From Mesorhizobium sp. Root552 (GTDB taxonomy: Bacteria > Pseudomonadota > Alphaproteobacteria > Rhizobiales > Rhizobiaceae): a DNA stretch of 64,000 nucleotides. The notes below the pieces were generated by a model, which was not told where the DNA came from, made no database searches, and was given only the letters and a program-made list of their open reading frames with translations. The DNA is taken from the NCBI RefSeq assembly GCF_001427285.1, contig NZ_LMFV01000056.1:105284-169283 (forward strand). The letters are read 5' to 3'. The position numbers and the translations under genes were made by a program. Shown piece after piece: positions 34,918-44,153 of the stretch (positions within the stretch are counted from its first letter, which is position 1; every line of letters begins with the position of its first letter).

Positions 34918-37266
34918 TTAGAAGCGGGTCGAGATGCCGAAGTTGAATTCCTGCACGTCGTCCGTTGCTTCCTTCACGACAGGCACAGCGTAGTCGATGC
35001 GCAGCGGACCGAACGGCGACGCCCACATCAAGCCAACACCGACGGATGCACGCCATTCCATATCGGCTCCAGCCACCACTAGGCCGGGCGCGCTAACTTT
35101 GCTTCCATAAAGCGTCGCGGCATCGGCAAATACTGCGCCACGAAGGCCAAAGCTTTCTGGAACCAGCGGCATCGGGAACTGCGCTTCGGCGGAAGCGTTG
35201 AAGTAGGTTGTGCCGCCGAGATGGTCGCCCGTAGCTGTATCGACAGGACCAATGCCATTGTAGTCAAAGCCGCGGATCATGCGGTCGTTGCTGCGGAAGT
35301 GGTCGAATACGCGAAGGCTACTATCGCCAAAGCCCTGGATATGGCCGGCTCCTGCCGAAACCAAGCCAACGATATCCATTTCTTCCGACAGAGTCTGATA
35401 GATGGAGGTGCGAGCTGTGAATTTCACGAACTCCGCATCGCCGCCCAAGCCCGCAACCTCGGTGCCGAAATTGGCGTAGATGCCAAAATGCGGGTTCTTC
35501 ATGTCGTCGATAGTGTTGTAAACCAAATTACCGCTGACCGACGACTTTACCCATGTGCCAGCGGTGATTGCGTCCTGAATCGCAACAGACAATCCGCACG
35601 GCGCCGCGCAATCCTCATCGTAACTGTATTCTTCTTGCGAGAGGTTGTAGGCGAGCTGCGTCGAGATATTTTCGGTAATGGGCAGACCAAAACGCACCGT
35701 TCCCGCGGTCGTCTCACTGTCATACTGATTGTCGAAGTTGCGCGTCGACTTGGAGATATCGAATCCCGCAGCGATACGACGCCCGAGGAAATAAGGCTCC
35801 GTAAACGAGAACGAATAGTCGCGCGAGTGCTTGCCACCGCCAGCCGAGAAGCGAATGAACTGGCCGCGACCGAGGAAGTTGCGCTCGGTGACCGAACCCT
35901 GCACGGACGGGCCGGGCGATTCGCCGCCGGTCGAGTAGCCGGCGCCAATCGAGAATTCGCCGGTCGACTTCTCGACCACATCAACCACGAGGATGACCTG
36001 ATCCGGTTCGGATCCCGGCGCCGTCGAAATCTCGACGCGCTCAAAGTAATCCAAGGCTTCCAGACGCTTCTTCGCGCGCTGAATCAGGACCTGATTGAAG
36101 GCGTCGCCTTCGCTGACGTCGAACTCGCGACGAATAACATAGTCGCGCGTGCGGGCATTGCCACGAATCTCGATGCGCTCGACATAGGCCTTGGTGCCCT
36201 GGTCGATCGTGTAGATCACCGAAATGGTGTGATTTTCGAAATTGCGGTCGCCGCGTGGCGTCACCTGGGCAAAGGCATAACCCTGGCCGGCAACGCGCTC
36301 GGTCAGCGCGATAATGGTGTTTTCGACATCACGGGCATTATAAGTGTCGCCCGTATGTGTCTCGACCAGCGACTCCAGCGACTTGCTGTCGACTTCCGGA
36401 ATCGAGCTGTCCACGCTGACATCGCCGAACTTGTAGCGCGCGCCTTCCTCCACCGTGATGGTGACGGTGTACTGGTTGGTTGCGTCATCCAGTTCCCCGA
36501 AGGCGGAAACGACCTGGAAATCTGCATAGCCGTGATTGTAATAGAAGCGGCGCAGCAGTTCCTCGTCAGCCTTGAGTTTGTCTTCGCTGAACACGTCGTC
36601 GCGCATCACGAACGACAGGAAATTGGAGCGCTTGGTGTTGATGACGTCGGAAAGCCGACGACTGCTGTAGGCGCTGTTGCCGACAAAGTTGATGGCAGCG
36701 ATCTTGGTGCGGCCGCCTTCATTGATGTTGAAAACGACGTTCACGCGGTTGTCACCAAGATCCATGATCTGGCTGGTCACCGTCGCGTCATCGCGGCCGA
36801 TATTGCCATAAGCCGCCTTGATGGACTCGATGTCGGCATCAACCGCGGCCTGCGAATAGGAGCTGCGCGGCTTCAACTGCACGGCGTTGGCAAGGGCTGC
36901 ATCCTTGAGCTTCTTGTTGCCCTGGAACAGCACCTGGTTGACGACCTGATACTCGGAAACCGTCACAACCAGCGCAGAGCCGGACTGTGTGATCTGAACA
37001 TCGGAGAACAGGCCCATGCCGAACAAAGCCTTCACGGCCTCGTCGATGTCGGCGCTGGAAAACGCCTTACCGGGCTTGATCGAGATATTGTTGCGGATCG
37101 TGTCGGCATCGATGCGCGAATTTCCACGCACTTCAACTCGGCTGACAACAGCGGCCTCGGCAGCGGAAATGGAGGCCATTTCCACAACGATAGCACCGGG
37201 CACAACGAGCGCCGCAGACAAAGCTGCCGCGGACGCGGCGCTCAGAAACTTGGATACTGCCTTCAT
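34918..37266 (-). CDS. bamA: Outer-membrane protein assembly factor BamA
   Basis: Omp85-family barrel that inserts other barrels into the outer membrane. The start is ATG 37266 (MKAVSKFLSAASAAALSAAL, 782 residues), because the only upstream alternative lies inside the -35 box of the bamA promoter. After the signal peptide come five POTRA domains (about 45-415) seen as repeats such as VEVRGNSRIDADTIRNN, INFVGNSAYSSRRL and IEIRGNARTRDYVI. The 16-strand barrel contains the conserved loop-6 motif (VRGF-type, here MIRGFDYNGIGP) and ends in phenylalanine (FNFGISTRF). It lies downstream of rseP with its own promoter. Confidence 0.97.
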   Translation of the reverse strand: MKAVSKFLSAASAAALSAALVVPGAIVVEMASISAAEAAVVSRVEVRGNSRIDADTIRNNISIKPGKAFSSADIDEAVKALFGMGLFSDVQITQSGSALVVTVSEYQVVNQVLFQGNKKLKDAALANAVQLKPRSSYSQAAVDADIESIKAAYGNIGRDDATVTSQIMDLGDNRVNVVFNINEGGRTKIAAINFVGNSAYSSRRLSDVINTKRSNFLSFVMRDDVFSEDKLKADEELLRRFYYNHGYADFQVVSAFGELDDATNQYTVTITVEEGARYKFGDVSVDSSIPEVDSKSLESLVETHTGDTYNARDVENTIIALTERVAGQGYAFAQVTPRGDRNFENHTISVIYTIDQGTKAYVERIEIRGNARTRDYVIRREFDVSEGDAFNQVLIQRAKKRLEALDYFERVEISTAPGSEPDQVILVVDVVEKSTGEFSIGAGYSTGGESPGPSVQGSVTERNFLGRGQFIRFSAGGGKHSRDYSFSFTEPYFLGRRIAAGFDISKSTRNFDNQYDSETTAGTVRFGLPITENISTQLAYNLSQEEYSYDEDCAAPCGLSVAIQDAITAGTWVKSSVSGNLVYNTIDDMKNPHFGIYANFGTEVAGLGGDAEFVKFTARTSIYQTLSEEMDIVGLVSAGAGHIQGFGDSSLRVFDHFRSNDRMIRGFDYNGIGPVDTATGDHLGGTTYFNASAEAQFPMPLVPESFGLRGAVFADAATLYGSKVSAPGLVVAGADMEWRASVGVGLMWASPFGPLRIDYAVPVVKEATDDVQEFNFGISTRF

Positions 37267-37334
37267 CGGGCTATATAACCTTTTCTCGTAGTCCCCACGG
37301 CGAGAAAACCGGACGTGCGGTAAATTCCCATACC

Positions 37335-37363
37335 GTATTAACCGGATTTTCCCTACACGCAAG
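37335..37363 (-). promoter_or_regulatory. bamA promoter
   Basis: On the minus strand CTTGCG (37358-37363), an exact 17-base spacer and TAATAC (37335-37340). Initiation near 37328 gives a leader of about 62 bases and excludes the longer bamA frame that begins at 37362. Confidence 0.75.
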
Positions 37364-37483
37364 GCTTCTGGTTAATTAGTGTTTACTTCGCCTTCCGGCG
37401 TTGCTTTCGCGTCACGCATATCCCCAGCCATGGTAAACGACGTCTCAATGCGGGCGACGAAGAGTTGGAATTTGTTCATGATT

Positions 37484-38626
37484 TCAGCACCCAAAGAGGT
37501 CGTTCCAAAATACGAAGGCCATGAAGGCAAGAACCAGCAGCATGCCCGTACGGTAGACCGCCTCCATCATCCGTTCCGAAACGGGACGCCTGATGACCGC
37601 TTCAATGGCATAAAACATCAGATGCCCGCCATCGAGCGGCGGAATCGGCAGCAGATTTAAAATACCAATGCCGACGGACAGCAACGCGACCAATTGAACC
37701 AACCAGTCAAAACCCAACCTGGCGGCTTGGGCGGACATGCCGGCAATCTTTACCGGGCCGCCCAACTGGCACTTGTCTTCGCGCCCGACCGCGAATCGCG
37801 TGAGAAATTGCCCGGTGCGCTCGACGATATGTCCGGTCTCCTCGACCGCCGCCCCGATTGCGCCTATCGGACTGTAGGTAATAAGCCTCGGCTGGCCCAG
37901 TTCCTGGTTGTTAACGACGCCGATGACCGCAACCTTGATCTTGTTGCCGAGCGCATCTTCCTGCTCCATCGGCTGGGGCGTTGCCACCAGGCTGACCTCG
38001 GCGCCGTTGCGCAACATGACAAATGTCAACGGGTCGCCTGCCCTGCCGGACACCAGGCGCTGCACGTCGGCAAAGGTATCGACCTTCTCGCCATTGACGC
38101 TGACGAAACGGTCGCCCGGTTGAATGCCTGCTACTGCAGCCGGGCTGTCCGGGTTCACCGATGCCACCATCGGTTCCGCGACGTAGCGCCCGTGTATCGA
38201 AAACAGCACGGCGAAAACCGCTATCGTCAAAAGGAAATTGAACGCCGGCCCGGCAAACACCGTGGCTGCACGTTTCCAGACCGGCTGGGTGTGGAAAGCA
38301 ACCTTGCGCTGGGCTTCATTCAGAGCCGCGATCTCATCTGAACTGGGCTGGCTCGAGCTGGCGTTCATGTCGCCGACGAACTTGACATAACCACCAAGCG
38401 GAATGGCGCAAAGCTTCCAGCGGGTGCCGCGCCTGTCGTTGAAGCCAATGAGTTCCGGTCCGAATCCGATTGAAAAGGCATTCACCCCGATGCCGCAGGC
38501 GCGGCCGACAAGGTAGTGTCCCATTTCATGAACGAAAACGACAACGGTCAGCACGAAAAGGAACGGCACCAAAGTGCCGATCACAAAACCCTGCGTGCTG
38601 AACAGCGCATGTAAAAGCTCGTTCAA
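37484..38626 (-). CDS. rseP: Site-2 protease RseP
   Basis: Intramembrane zinc metalloprotease that cleaves anti-sigma factors and remnant signal peptides. The 380-residue protein has the HExxH motif in the first helix (VVFVHEMGHYLVGRACG), a periplasmic PDZ domain (about 130-215, VNPDSPAAVAGIQPGDRFVSVNG) and the third metal ligand in LLPIPPLDGGHLMFY. Four membrane helices are predicted. It is between cdsA and bamA, as in most proteobacteria. Confidence 0.97.
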   Translation of the reverse strand: MNELLHALFSTQGFVIGTLVPFLFVLTVVVFVHEMGHYLVGRACGIGVNAFSIGFGPELIGFNDRRGTRWKLCAIPLGGYVKFVGDMNASSSQPSSDEIAALNEAQRKVAFHTQPVWKRAATVFAGPAFNFLLTIAVFAVLFSIHGRYVAEPMVASVNPDSPAAVAGIQPGDRFVSVNGEKVDTFADVQRLVSGRAGDPLTFVMLRNGAEVSLVATPQPMEQEDALGNKIKVAVIGVVNNQELGQPRLITYSPIGAIGAAVEETGHIVERTGQFLTRFAVGREDKCQLGGPVKIAGMSAQAARLGFDWLVQLVALLSVGIGILNLLPIPPLDGGHLMFYAIEAVIRRPVSERMMEAVYRTGMLLVLAFMAFVFWNDLFGC

Positions 38627-38721
38627 ATTCCGTCCTCAACTCACCCGACAAGCCGGCGGCTGCCTGACTGTGGCTTGAAAACCGGCAAATCCGTGGCGGC
38701 TTTCGTTGGCCCCGAACTCGC

Positions 38722-39552
38722 TCAACCCGCAAACAATCCATGAGCCGGATTGTCGGCCGACGCTGCCAGACACCCGATCACGTACAGGGCAAATGCCGCC
38801 ACAACAAGCCCGTCGACGCGATCCATCACACCTCCGTGCCCAGGAATGATCTGGCTGGAATCCTTGCGGCCATGCCGGCGCTTGACCCAGGATTCGAACA
38901 GGTCGCCGGCCTGAGAGACAATCGACAGCACCAACGCAACCACGGTCAGGAACGTCAGGTTTTCCGCTCCAGCCGCCACAGCCACAACAAGACCGGCGAC
39001 GACACCGCCAATCGTGCCGCCAAGTGCGCCGCTTTGCGTCTTGCCGGGCGAAATGGAAGGCGCAAGTTTCGGCCCACCCACGGCGCGGCCTACGAAATAG
39101 GCTGCGATATCGGTTGTCCACACCACTGCAAACAGGAACAGGATTGCGAGCAGGCCCGGTTGATCGCCGTCGCGCAGGTAGGCAAGCGAGAAACCGGAAA
39201 GCGCAGCATAGGCTAAACCGGATGCATCCCATTGCCCCGCCCCGCGCTGCGCCGAAGAGGCAGCAGCGATGATCACAGCCAAGGCAATGCCGACCAGAAG
39301 CATCGGCGCCGGTATTCCAACAACCAGGGCCAAAAGCAAAATGACCATCAGTGCTTCGGGCAAAAGACCGATGCCTGTTGCCGGTAAACGGCGGGACATG
39401 CGGGTCCATTCATAAAATACCGCGCCAGCGATAACTGCCGAGAGCAGCCTGAACGGCAGCCCGCCGAGCCATGTCAACACCAGCACAACGGCGGCCATCA
39501 CAATGGCGGACATGATCCGGAGTTGCAGGTTGCTCACGGCTTTACCGCTCAT
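38722..39552 (-). CDS. cdsA: Phosphatidate cytidylyltransferase
   Basis: Makes CDP-diacylglycerol, the precursor of all phospholipids and the substrate of the PgsA encoded earlier in this window. The 276-residue polytopic protein ends with the CdsA signature S-x-x-G-D-L-x-E-S-x-x-K-R, seen as [19 protein letters not shown], then [15 protein letters not shown]. It overlaps uppS by four bases (ATGA at 39549-39552). Only 95 bases separate it from rseP. Confidence 0.96.
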   Translation of the reverse strand: MSGKAVSNLQLRIMSAIVMAAVVLVLTWLGGLPFRLLSAVIAGAVFYEWTRMSRRLPATGIGLLPEALMVILLLALVVGIPAPMLLVGIALAVIIAAASSAQRGAGQWDASGLAYAALSGFSLAYLRDGDQPGLLAILFLFAVVWTTDIAAYFVGRAVGGPKLAPSISPGKTQSGALGGTIGGVVAGLVVAVAAGAENLTFLTVVALVLSIVSQAGDLFESWVKRRHGRKDSSQIIPGHGGVMDRVDGLVVAAFALYVIGCLAASADNPAHGLFAG

Positions 39553-40268
39553 GAGGCCGCTTCGCGCGGCGCAAGGCCGCCGAAACGGCGCTCGCGTCCG
39601 GCAAAATCGCGCAGCGCATCGGCAAGGTGATCCTGGCTGAAATCAGGCCAGTAGCAAGGCAGGAAAACCAGTTCACTATAGGCAGCCTGCCAAAGCAGGA
39701 AGTTCGACAGGCGCAGTTCGCCGCTGGTGCGGATCACCAGTTCCGGGTCGGGAATGCCAGCCGTATCGAGGGACGCGGCGAAACTCTCCGTCGAGATGGA
39801 GTCAATACTGATTTCGCCGCGAACCGCCGCCAGCGCAAGTTTCTGGGCGGTCCGCACGATCTCATCGCGGCCGCCGTAGTTGAACGCGATCACCAGCGTG
39901 AGCGCATCATTGTTGGCGGTGAGCGTCTCTGCTTCCTCCAGCAGTCCACGAATATCGGTCTGCAGGCTGGCCTTGTCGCCGACCACCCGCACCCTCACGC
40001 CGTTCTGGTGAAGTTCGGCAAGGTCACGGCGAATGAACAGCTTGAGCAAACCCATAAGGTCGCTCACTTCCGATTTCGGCCGCGACCAGTTCTCTGACGA
40101 GAAGGCGTAGACAGTCAGGTAGGAAATCCCCAGTTGCGGAGCCGCGCGCACTGTTTTGCGCAAGGCCTCCACGCCGGCGCGGTGGCCGGCAACACGCGGC
40201 AGGCCCCGCGCCTTCGCCCAGCGTCCGTTACCGTCCATAATGATCGCGACATGCGCCGGGCTTGTCAT
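39549..40268 (-). CDS. uppS: Di-trans,poly-cis-undecaprenyl-diphosphate synthase
   Basis: Builds the C55 lipid carrier for peptidoglycan and polysaccharide precursors. The 239-residue protein opens with [20 protein letters not shown] (catalytic aspartate), has [14 protein letters not shown], and the C-terminal [22 protein letters not shown] with the RxSGExRLSNFLxWQ signature. It lies 41 bases after frr and overlaps cdsA. Confidence 0.97.
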   Translation of the reverse strand: MTSPAHVAIIMDGNGRWAKARGLPRVAGHRAGVEALRKTVRAAPQLGISYLTVYAFSSENWSRPKSEVSDLMGLLKLFIRRDLAELHQNGVRVRVVGDKASLQTDIRGLLEEAETLTANNDALTLVIAFNYGGRDEIVRTAQKLALAAVRGEISIDSISTESFAASLDTAGIPDPELVIRTSGELRLSNFLLWQAAYSELVFLPCYWPDFSQDHLADALRDFAGRERRFGGLAPREAAS

Positions 40269-40309
40269 GCTTCCGCTTTCAGATCAGCCGCTCAGGTCCT
40301 GACCGCAGG

Positions 40310-40864
40310 TTAAACCTGCATGATTTCCGTTTCCTTCTCGGAGAGCAGGCTGTCGATCATGCTGATGGTTTCGTCAGTCAGTTTCTGAACCTGGTCGGAA
40401 CGCTTGCGATGATCGTCTTCGCCGATCTCGCCGTCTTTTTCTGCCTTCTTCAGCCCGTCCATGCCGTCACGGCGCACATGCCTTGCGGCGACGCGGGCGT
40501 TTTCGGCATAGGTGTGGGAGATCTTGACCAGTTCCTTGCGGCGCTGCTCGTTGAGTTCGGGCAGAGGAATTCTCAGGTTGGTGCCATCGACGATCGGGTT
40601 GAAGCCGAGATTGGCCTCGCGAATGGCGCGGTCGACGGAACTCACCATCGACTTGTCCCAGACGGACACCGAGATCATGCGCGGCTCCGGAACGGAAATG
40701 GTCGCGACCTGGTTGACCGGCATGGCCGTGCCGTAGGCCTGGACCTGGATGGCATCGAGAAGATTGCTGGATGCACGCCCGGTGCGCAGCGATGCGAGAT
40801 CGTGCTTGAAGGCGGCAATTGCGCCATCCATGCGCCGCTTCAGGTCATCGAAATTGCCGTTCAT
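40310..40864 (-). CDS. frr: Ribosome recycling factor
   Basis: RRF splits post-termination ribosomes together with EF-G. The 184-residue protein has the standard long three-helix bundle with a small hinge domain: [16 protein letters not shown] near 25, then [20 protein letters not shown], and the C-terminal [17 protein letters not shown]. It is 86 bases after pyrH in the classical rpsB-tsf-pyrH-frr order. Confidence 0.97.
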   Translation of the reverse strand: MNGNFDDLKRRMDGAIAAFKHDLASLRTGRASSNLLDAIQVQAYGTAMPVNQVATISVPEPRMISVSVWDKSMVSSVDRAIREANLGFNPIVDGTNLRIPLPELNEQRRKELVKISHTYAENARVAARHVRRDGMDGLKKAEKDGEIGEDDHRKRSDQVQKLTDETISMIDSLLSEKETEIMQV

Positions 40865-40950
40865 TATCTTCTCCTAGGCCGGTTCGTTCAGGGCAGTACC
40901 GATACGCGCTGCCGTTCAGGCGCACATACGGTCGCGGCAGTGAACCCTGA

Positions 40951-41673
40951 TCAGTTGTCCGCGACGATCGTGCAACGACCGCCGCCTTTCAGTATCTCGC
41001 CAAATCCACCCTTCTCATGAATGGAATAGACGATTATCGGAATGTTATTTTCGCGCGCAAGCGCAATCGCGGCGGTATCCATTATGGAAAGCCCGCGATT
41101 TATCACTTCCGCATGGCTGATGCGCTCGAAGCGGGTCGCCTTCGCGTCCTTCTTCGGGTCTGCCGAATAGACGCCATCGACCTGCGTGCCCTTGAACAGG
41201 GCATCCGCGCCAATTTCGGCAGCGCGCAAAGCGGCGGCCGAATCAGTGGTGAAGAATGGATTTCCGGTGCCGCCGGCAAAAATCACCACCTTGCCCTGGT
41301 TCATGTAGGCGGTGGCCTGGCGCTGGGAAAAGCTTTCGCAAAGCTCGGGCATGGCGATTGCCGAGAGCACGACCGCCTCGACGCCGATCTTGTTCAGCGA
41401 CGTGCGCAAGGCCAGCGAGTTGATCACCGTGGCCAGCATGCCCATGTGGTCGCCGGTCACGCGATCGCCACCCTTGGAGGCAACGGCCACGCCGCGAAAT
41501 ATGTTGCCGCCGCCGATGACGACGCCGACCTCGACACCAAGCGCGCGGGCTTCCGCGATATCGGAAGCGATGCGGTCGACGACGGAAACGTCGATGCCGA
41601 AATGCTGCTCACCCATCAGCGCTTCGCCCGACGCTTTCAACAAGACACGTCGGTATAGGGGCTTAGCCGTCAT
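40951..41673 (-). CDS. pyrH: Uridylate kinase
   Basis: Bacterial-type UMP kinase of the amino-acid-kinase fold. ATG 41673 gives MTAKPLYRRVLLKASGEALMG, the standard start (240 residues); the longer frame back to 41760 runs into a hairpin and is rejected. Motifs: LLKASGEALMG, VIGGGNIFRG, IFAGGTGNPFFTTDSAAALRA (in parts), and the terminal IVVYS-type strand. The 148-base gap before it carries a strong hairpin that probably sets its level relative to tsf. Confidence 0.97.
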   Translation of the reverse strand: MTAKPLYRRVLLKASGEALMGEQHFGIDVSVVDRIASDIAEARALGVEVGVVIGGGNIFRGVAVASKGGDRVTGDHMGMLATVINSLALRTSLNKIGVEAVVLSAIAMPELCESFSQRQATAYMNQGKVVIFAGGTGNPFFTTDSAAALRAAEIGADALFKGTQVDGVYSADPKKDAKATRFERISHAEVINRGLSIMDTAAIALARENNIPIIVYSIHEKGGFGEILKGGGRCTIVADN

Positions 41674-41758
41674 CTGTTCCTCGGAATTGGCCAGACAGTC
41701 CCGACGCCGCAACCGGTCGCTCTGTCCACTGCCTTCAATTGATTGGCTGACCCGATAC

Positions 41759-41794
41759 ACGAAGGGCGTCGCGATGTCACGCGACGCCCTTCGT
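41759..41794 (-). terminator. Strong hairpin between tsf and pyrH
   Basis: Perfect 15-bp stem: ACGAAGGGCGTCGCG (41759-41773) pairs with 41780-41794 across the 6-base loop ATGTCA. On the minus strand it is followed by GTGTATCGG, with no T tract. It lies 28 bases after the tsf stop. Probably a processing or partial-termination site that protects the rpsB-tsf message. Confidence 0.65.
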
Positions 41795-41821
41795 ATGAAT
41801 TGATGGAGCGGCTAAGTGCCG

Positions 41822-42742
41822 TCAGTTCTTCACAGCCGCGGCCACTTCCGCGGCAAAATCGGTCTCTTCCTTCTCGATGCCCTCGCCTAGCGCAAAGCGC
41901 AGGTAGGCGCTGACCTTGGCTGGCGCACCGATTTCCTTTTCGGCGTCCTTCAATGCCTGCTCCACCGTCACGTCGGGGTTCAGCACGAAAGCCTGCTTCA
42001 ACAGCACCACTTCCTCGTAGAACTTGCGCAGGCGGCCTTCGACCATCTTTTCGATGATGTTTTCCGGCTTGCCGGACTGGCGGGCCTGGTCGGCAAAGAT
42101 CGACTTCTCACGCTCTACCGCTGCCGGATCGAGTTCGTTGGTGTTCAGCGCCAGCGGGTTCGTCGCGGCAACGTGCATCGCGACCTGGCGGGCAAAGGCG
42201 CCTGCCTTGTGCGCATCGCCGGTGGTCTCGATCGCAACGAGCACGCCAAGCTTGCCGAGATTGTCGGCAACGGCATTGTGGACATAGGTCGCGACCGCGC
42301 CGTGCTCAACCTTGAGCTTGGCCGAGCGGCGGAAACCGAGGTTCTCGCCAATCGTGCCGACGGCATCCTTGACGGTGTCGGTAACCGACTTGTCCGAACC
42401 CGGATATTTGGCGGCCGCCACGGCTTCGGTCGCGCCGAAAGCAAGCGAGACCTTGGCGATGTTCGAGACGATTTCCTGGAAAGCGGCGTTGCGCGCAACG
42501 AAATCGGTCTCCGAATTCACCTCGACGATAGCCGCTTCGCGCAGGCCCTGCTCGACGCCGATCAGGCCTTCGGCTGCCGTGCGGCCCGCCTTCTTGTCGG
42601 CCTTGGAGATGCCCTTCTTGCGCAGCCAGTCGACTGCGGCTTCCATGTCGCCATTGGTTTCGGCCAGGGCTGCCTTGCAATCCATCATGCCTGCGCCAGT
42701 CAAGTCGCGGAGCTCTTTGACCTGTGCTGCTGAAATGCTCAT
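41822..42742 (-). CDS. tsf: Elongation factor Ts
   Basis: Nucleotide-exchange factor for EF-Tu. The 306-residue protein opens [21 protein letters not shown], with the next phrase [20 protein letters not shown], both diagnostic, followed by the EF-Tu contact TDFVARN. The C-terminal half contains two alpha/beta subdomains and a coiled-coil-like region. It is 117 bases from rpsB, with a hairpin in the gap. Confidence 0.98.
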   Translation of the reverse strand: MSISAAQVKELRDLTGAGMMDCKAALAETNGDMEAAVDWLRKKGISKADKKAGRTAAEGLIGVEQGLREAAIVEVNSETDFVARNAAFQEIVSNIAKVSLAFGATEAVAAAKYPGSDKSVTDTVKDAVGTIGENLGFRRSAKLKVEHGAVATYVHNAVADNLGKLGVLVAIETTGDAHKAGAFARQVAMHVAATNPLALNTNELDPAAVEREKSIFADQARQSGKPENIIEKMVEGRLRKFYEEVVLLKQAFVLNPDVTVEQALKDAEKEIGAPAKVSAYLRFALGEGIEKEETDFAAEVAAAVKN

Positions 42743-42762
42743 TTTTTGCCTCTTTGTTCAAA

Positions 42763-42803
42763 TGGCATACGCATCACCGGGGAACGGTGATGCGCCAATG
42801 CCA
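42763..42803 (-). terminator. Hairpin between rpsB and tsf
   Basis: Inner 9-bp stem GCATCACCG / CGGTGATGC with loop GGGAA, extended by an outer TGGCAT / ATGCCA pairing across small bulges. It lies between the rpsB stop and the tsf start. No T tract, so partial termination, attenuation or RNA processing is more likely than a full stop. Confidence 0.6.
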
Positions 42804-42859
42804 GACGCATAGCGCGTCAATATAGTGGGAATGCGAAGGCCAGAACCGGCCTTGGCAGA

Positions 42860-43642
42860 TTACGCCTCGGAAGCGTCGCTGGCGGGCGTCTCGTTGAGAG
42901 CCGGCTCGACAGGAGCTTCAGCCGAAGCGCCGACGTCGACACCCAGCGCACCCTGCTGGCGGGCGATGCCGTCGAGGGCAGCCTTGGCGATCAGGTCGCA
43001 ATAGAGCTGGATAGCGCGAGCCGCGTCGTCGTTGCCGGGGATCGGGAAGTCGATCTTGTCCGGATCGCAGTTCGAATCGATGATGGCAACGACCGGAATG
43101 CCGAGACGCTTGGCCTCGAGAATGGCGATCGCTTCCTTGTTGGTGTCGATGACGAACATCAGATCCGGGGTCGAGCCCATGTCCTTGATGCCGCCGAGCG
43201 CCTTGTTCAGCTTCTCGCGCTCGCGGTCGAGGTTCAGGCGTTCCTTCTTGGTCAGGCCCTGTGCCTCACCGGCCAGAAGCTCGTCCAGCTTGCGCAGGCG
43301 CTGGATCGAATTGGAGATCGTCTTCCAGTTGGTCAGCATGCCGCCGAGCCAGCGGGAGTTGACATAATACTGGGCCGAACGCTGGGCAGCATCGGCGACG
43401 ATGTCGGAAGCCTGGCGCTTGGTGCCGACGAACAGGACGCGGCCGCCACGGGCAACGGTGTCGGAAACCTGCTTCAGGGCCTGATGCAGCAGCGGAACCG
43501 TCTGCGACAGGTCGATGATGTGGATGTTGTTGCGGGCGCCGTAGATGTAAGGCGCCATCTTCGGGTTCCAGCGGTGGGTCTGGTGGCCGAAGTGTGAACC
43601 AGCCTCAAGAAGCTGGCGCATGCTGAATTCTGGCAATGCCAT
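42860..43642 (-). CDS. rpsB: 30S ribosomal protein S2
   Basis: Essential small-subunit protein of 260 residues. It shows [43 protein letters not shown] and the phrase [19 protein letters not shown], all typical, with an acidic/alanine-rich C-terminal tail. An AAAGGA ribosome-binding site precedes the ATG. It is the first gene of the superoperon and has a near-consensus promoter about 160-190 bases upstream. Confidence 0.98.
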   Translation of the reverse strand: MALPEFSMRQLLEAGSHFGHQTHRWNPKMAPYIYGARNNIHIIDLSQTVPLLHQALKQVSDTVARGGRVLFVGTKRQASDIVADAAQRSAQYYVNSRWLGGMLTNWKTISNSIQRLRKLDELLAGEAQGLTKKERLNLDREREKLNKALGGIKDMGSTPDLMFVIDTNKEAIAILEAKRLGIPVVAIIDSNCDPDKIDFPIPGNDDAARAIQLYCDLIAKAALDGIARQQGALGVDVGASAEAPVEPALNETPASDASEA

Positions 43643-43803
43643 TCTTTAGTTCCTTTCCGGTTGACCTCCACGGACACTTGACGGTTTCGGATTCGCCGGA
43701 TCGAAAAGCTTGCGCATTTCGGAGCTTGTCTTGACCGCCACCGGAGGTTTCAGCCGGATTTCTCCCGGGCAGACACCAAAGTCCGTGTGTGGAATGTGCG
43801 CGC

Positions 43804-43832
43804 ATATAGAGGCTTGCGCCGCGAAACGCAAG
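43804..43832 (-). promoter_or_regulatory. rpsB promoter
   Basis: On the minus strand CTTGCG (43827-43832) and CTATAT (43804-43809) with an exact 17-base spacer. Initiation near 43797 leaves a leader of about 155 bases, long enough for the S2 autoregulation known in E. coli, although I cannot draw the regulatory fold with confidence. Confidence 0.8.
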
Positions 43833-43859
43833 CAGCACGCCCACGCAAGATGGAAACGG

Positions 43860-44138
43860 CTACCGCGGCTTCTTGCCGTTCGGCACCTTCACCCGCCGGA
43901 ATATGGCGACGATCTCCTCGCGGCTGCACTCGATCGCGCCCAGCCTCACGGCGCGGTCGCGCTCGAAGCCCGTGATATCGTAGTGCGGTGCCGACGTCTT
44001 CGGCGGTCCTTGATAAGACGAGCGCTTGAGTGCGAGTTGCCCGGCGAACCGGTGCAGTTCATCGGTGTCGTCCGCCAGCAGATGGCACCAGCGCCGGCCG
44101 GCCCAGTTCCAGATCGCCGCATCGACATAGACCGCCAT
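43860..44138 (-). CDS. DUF4031 domain protein
   Basis: A 92-residue protein from ATG 44138, MAVYVDAAIWNWAGRRWCHL. The N-terminal VYVDxA, W-x-W, LLADDTDELHRFAGQL and the DITGFERDRAVRLGAIE segment match the small DUF4031 family. No activity is known for it. It begins 15 bases after eipB and is probably co-transcribed with it. A second start two codons upstream (44144) is possible. Confidence 0.82.
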   Translation of the reverse strand: MAVYVDAAIWNWAGRRWCHLLADDTDELHRFAGQLALKRSSYQGPPKTSAPHYDITGFERDRAVRLGAIECSREEIVAIFRRVKVPNGKKPR

Positions 44139-44153
44139 CGGCAATCGGCAGGG

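Noticed and set aside
35221..37278. 685-codon open frame on the plus strand opposite bamA
   Set aside because: It is an antisense shadow created by GC-rich codon bias. bamA has family motifs, a signal peptide and a promoter; the antisense product has none.
41674..41760. N-terminal extension of pyrH to 41760
   Set aside because: It would begin in the strong tsf-pyrH hairpin and adds non-conserved residues; ATG 41673 gives the standard N-terminus.
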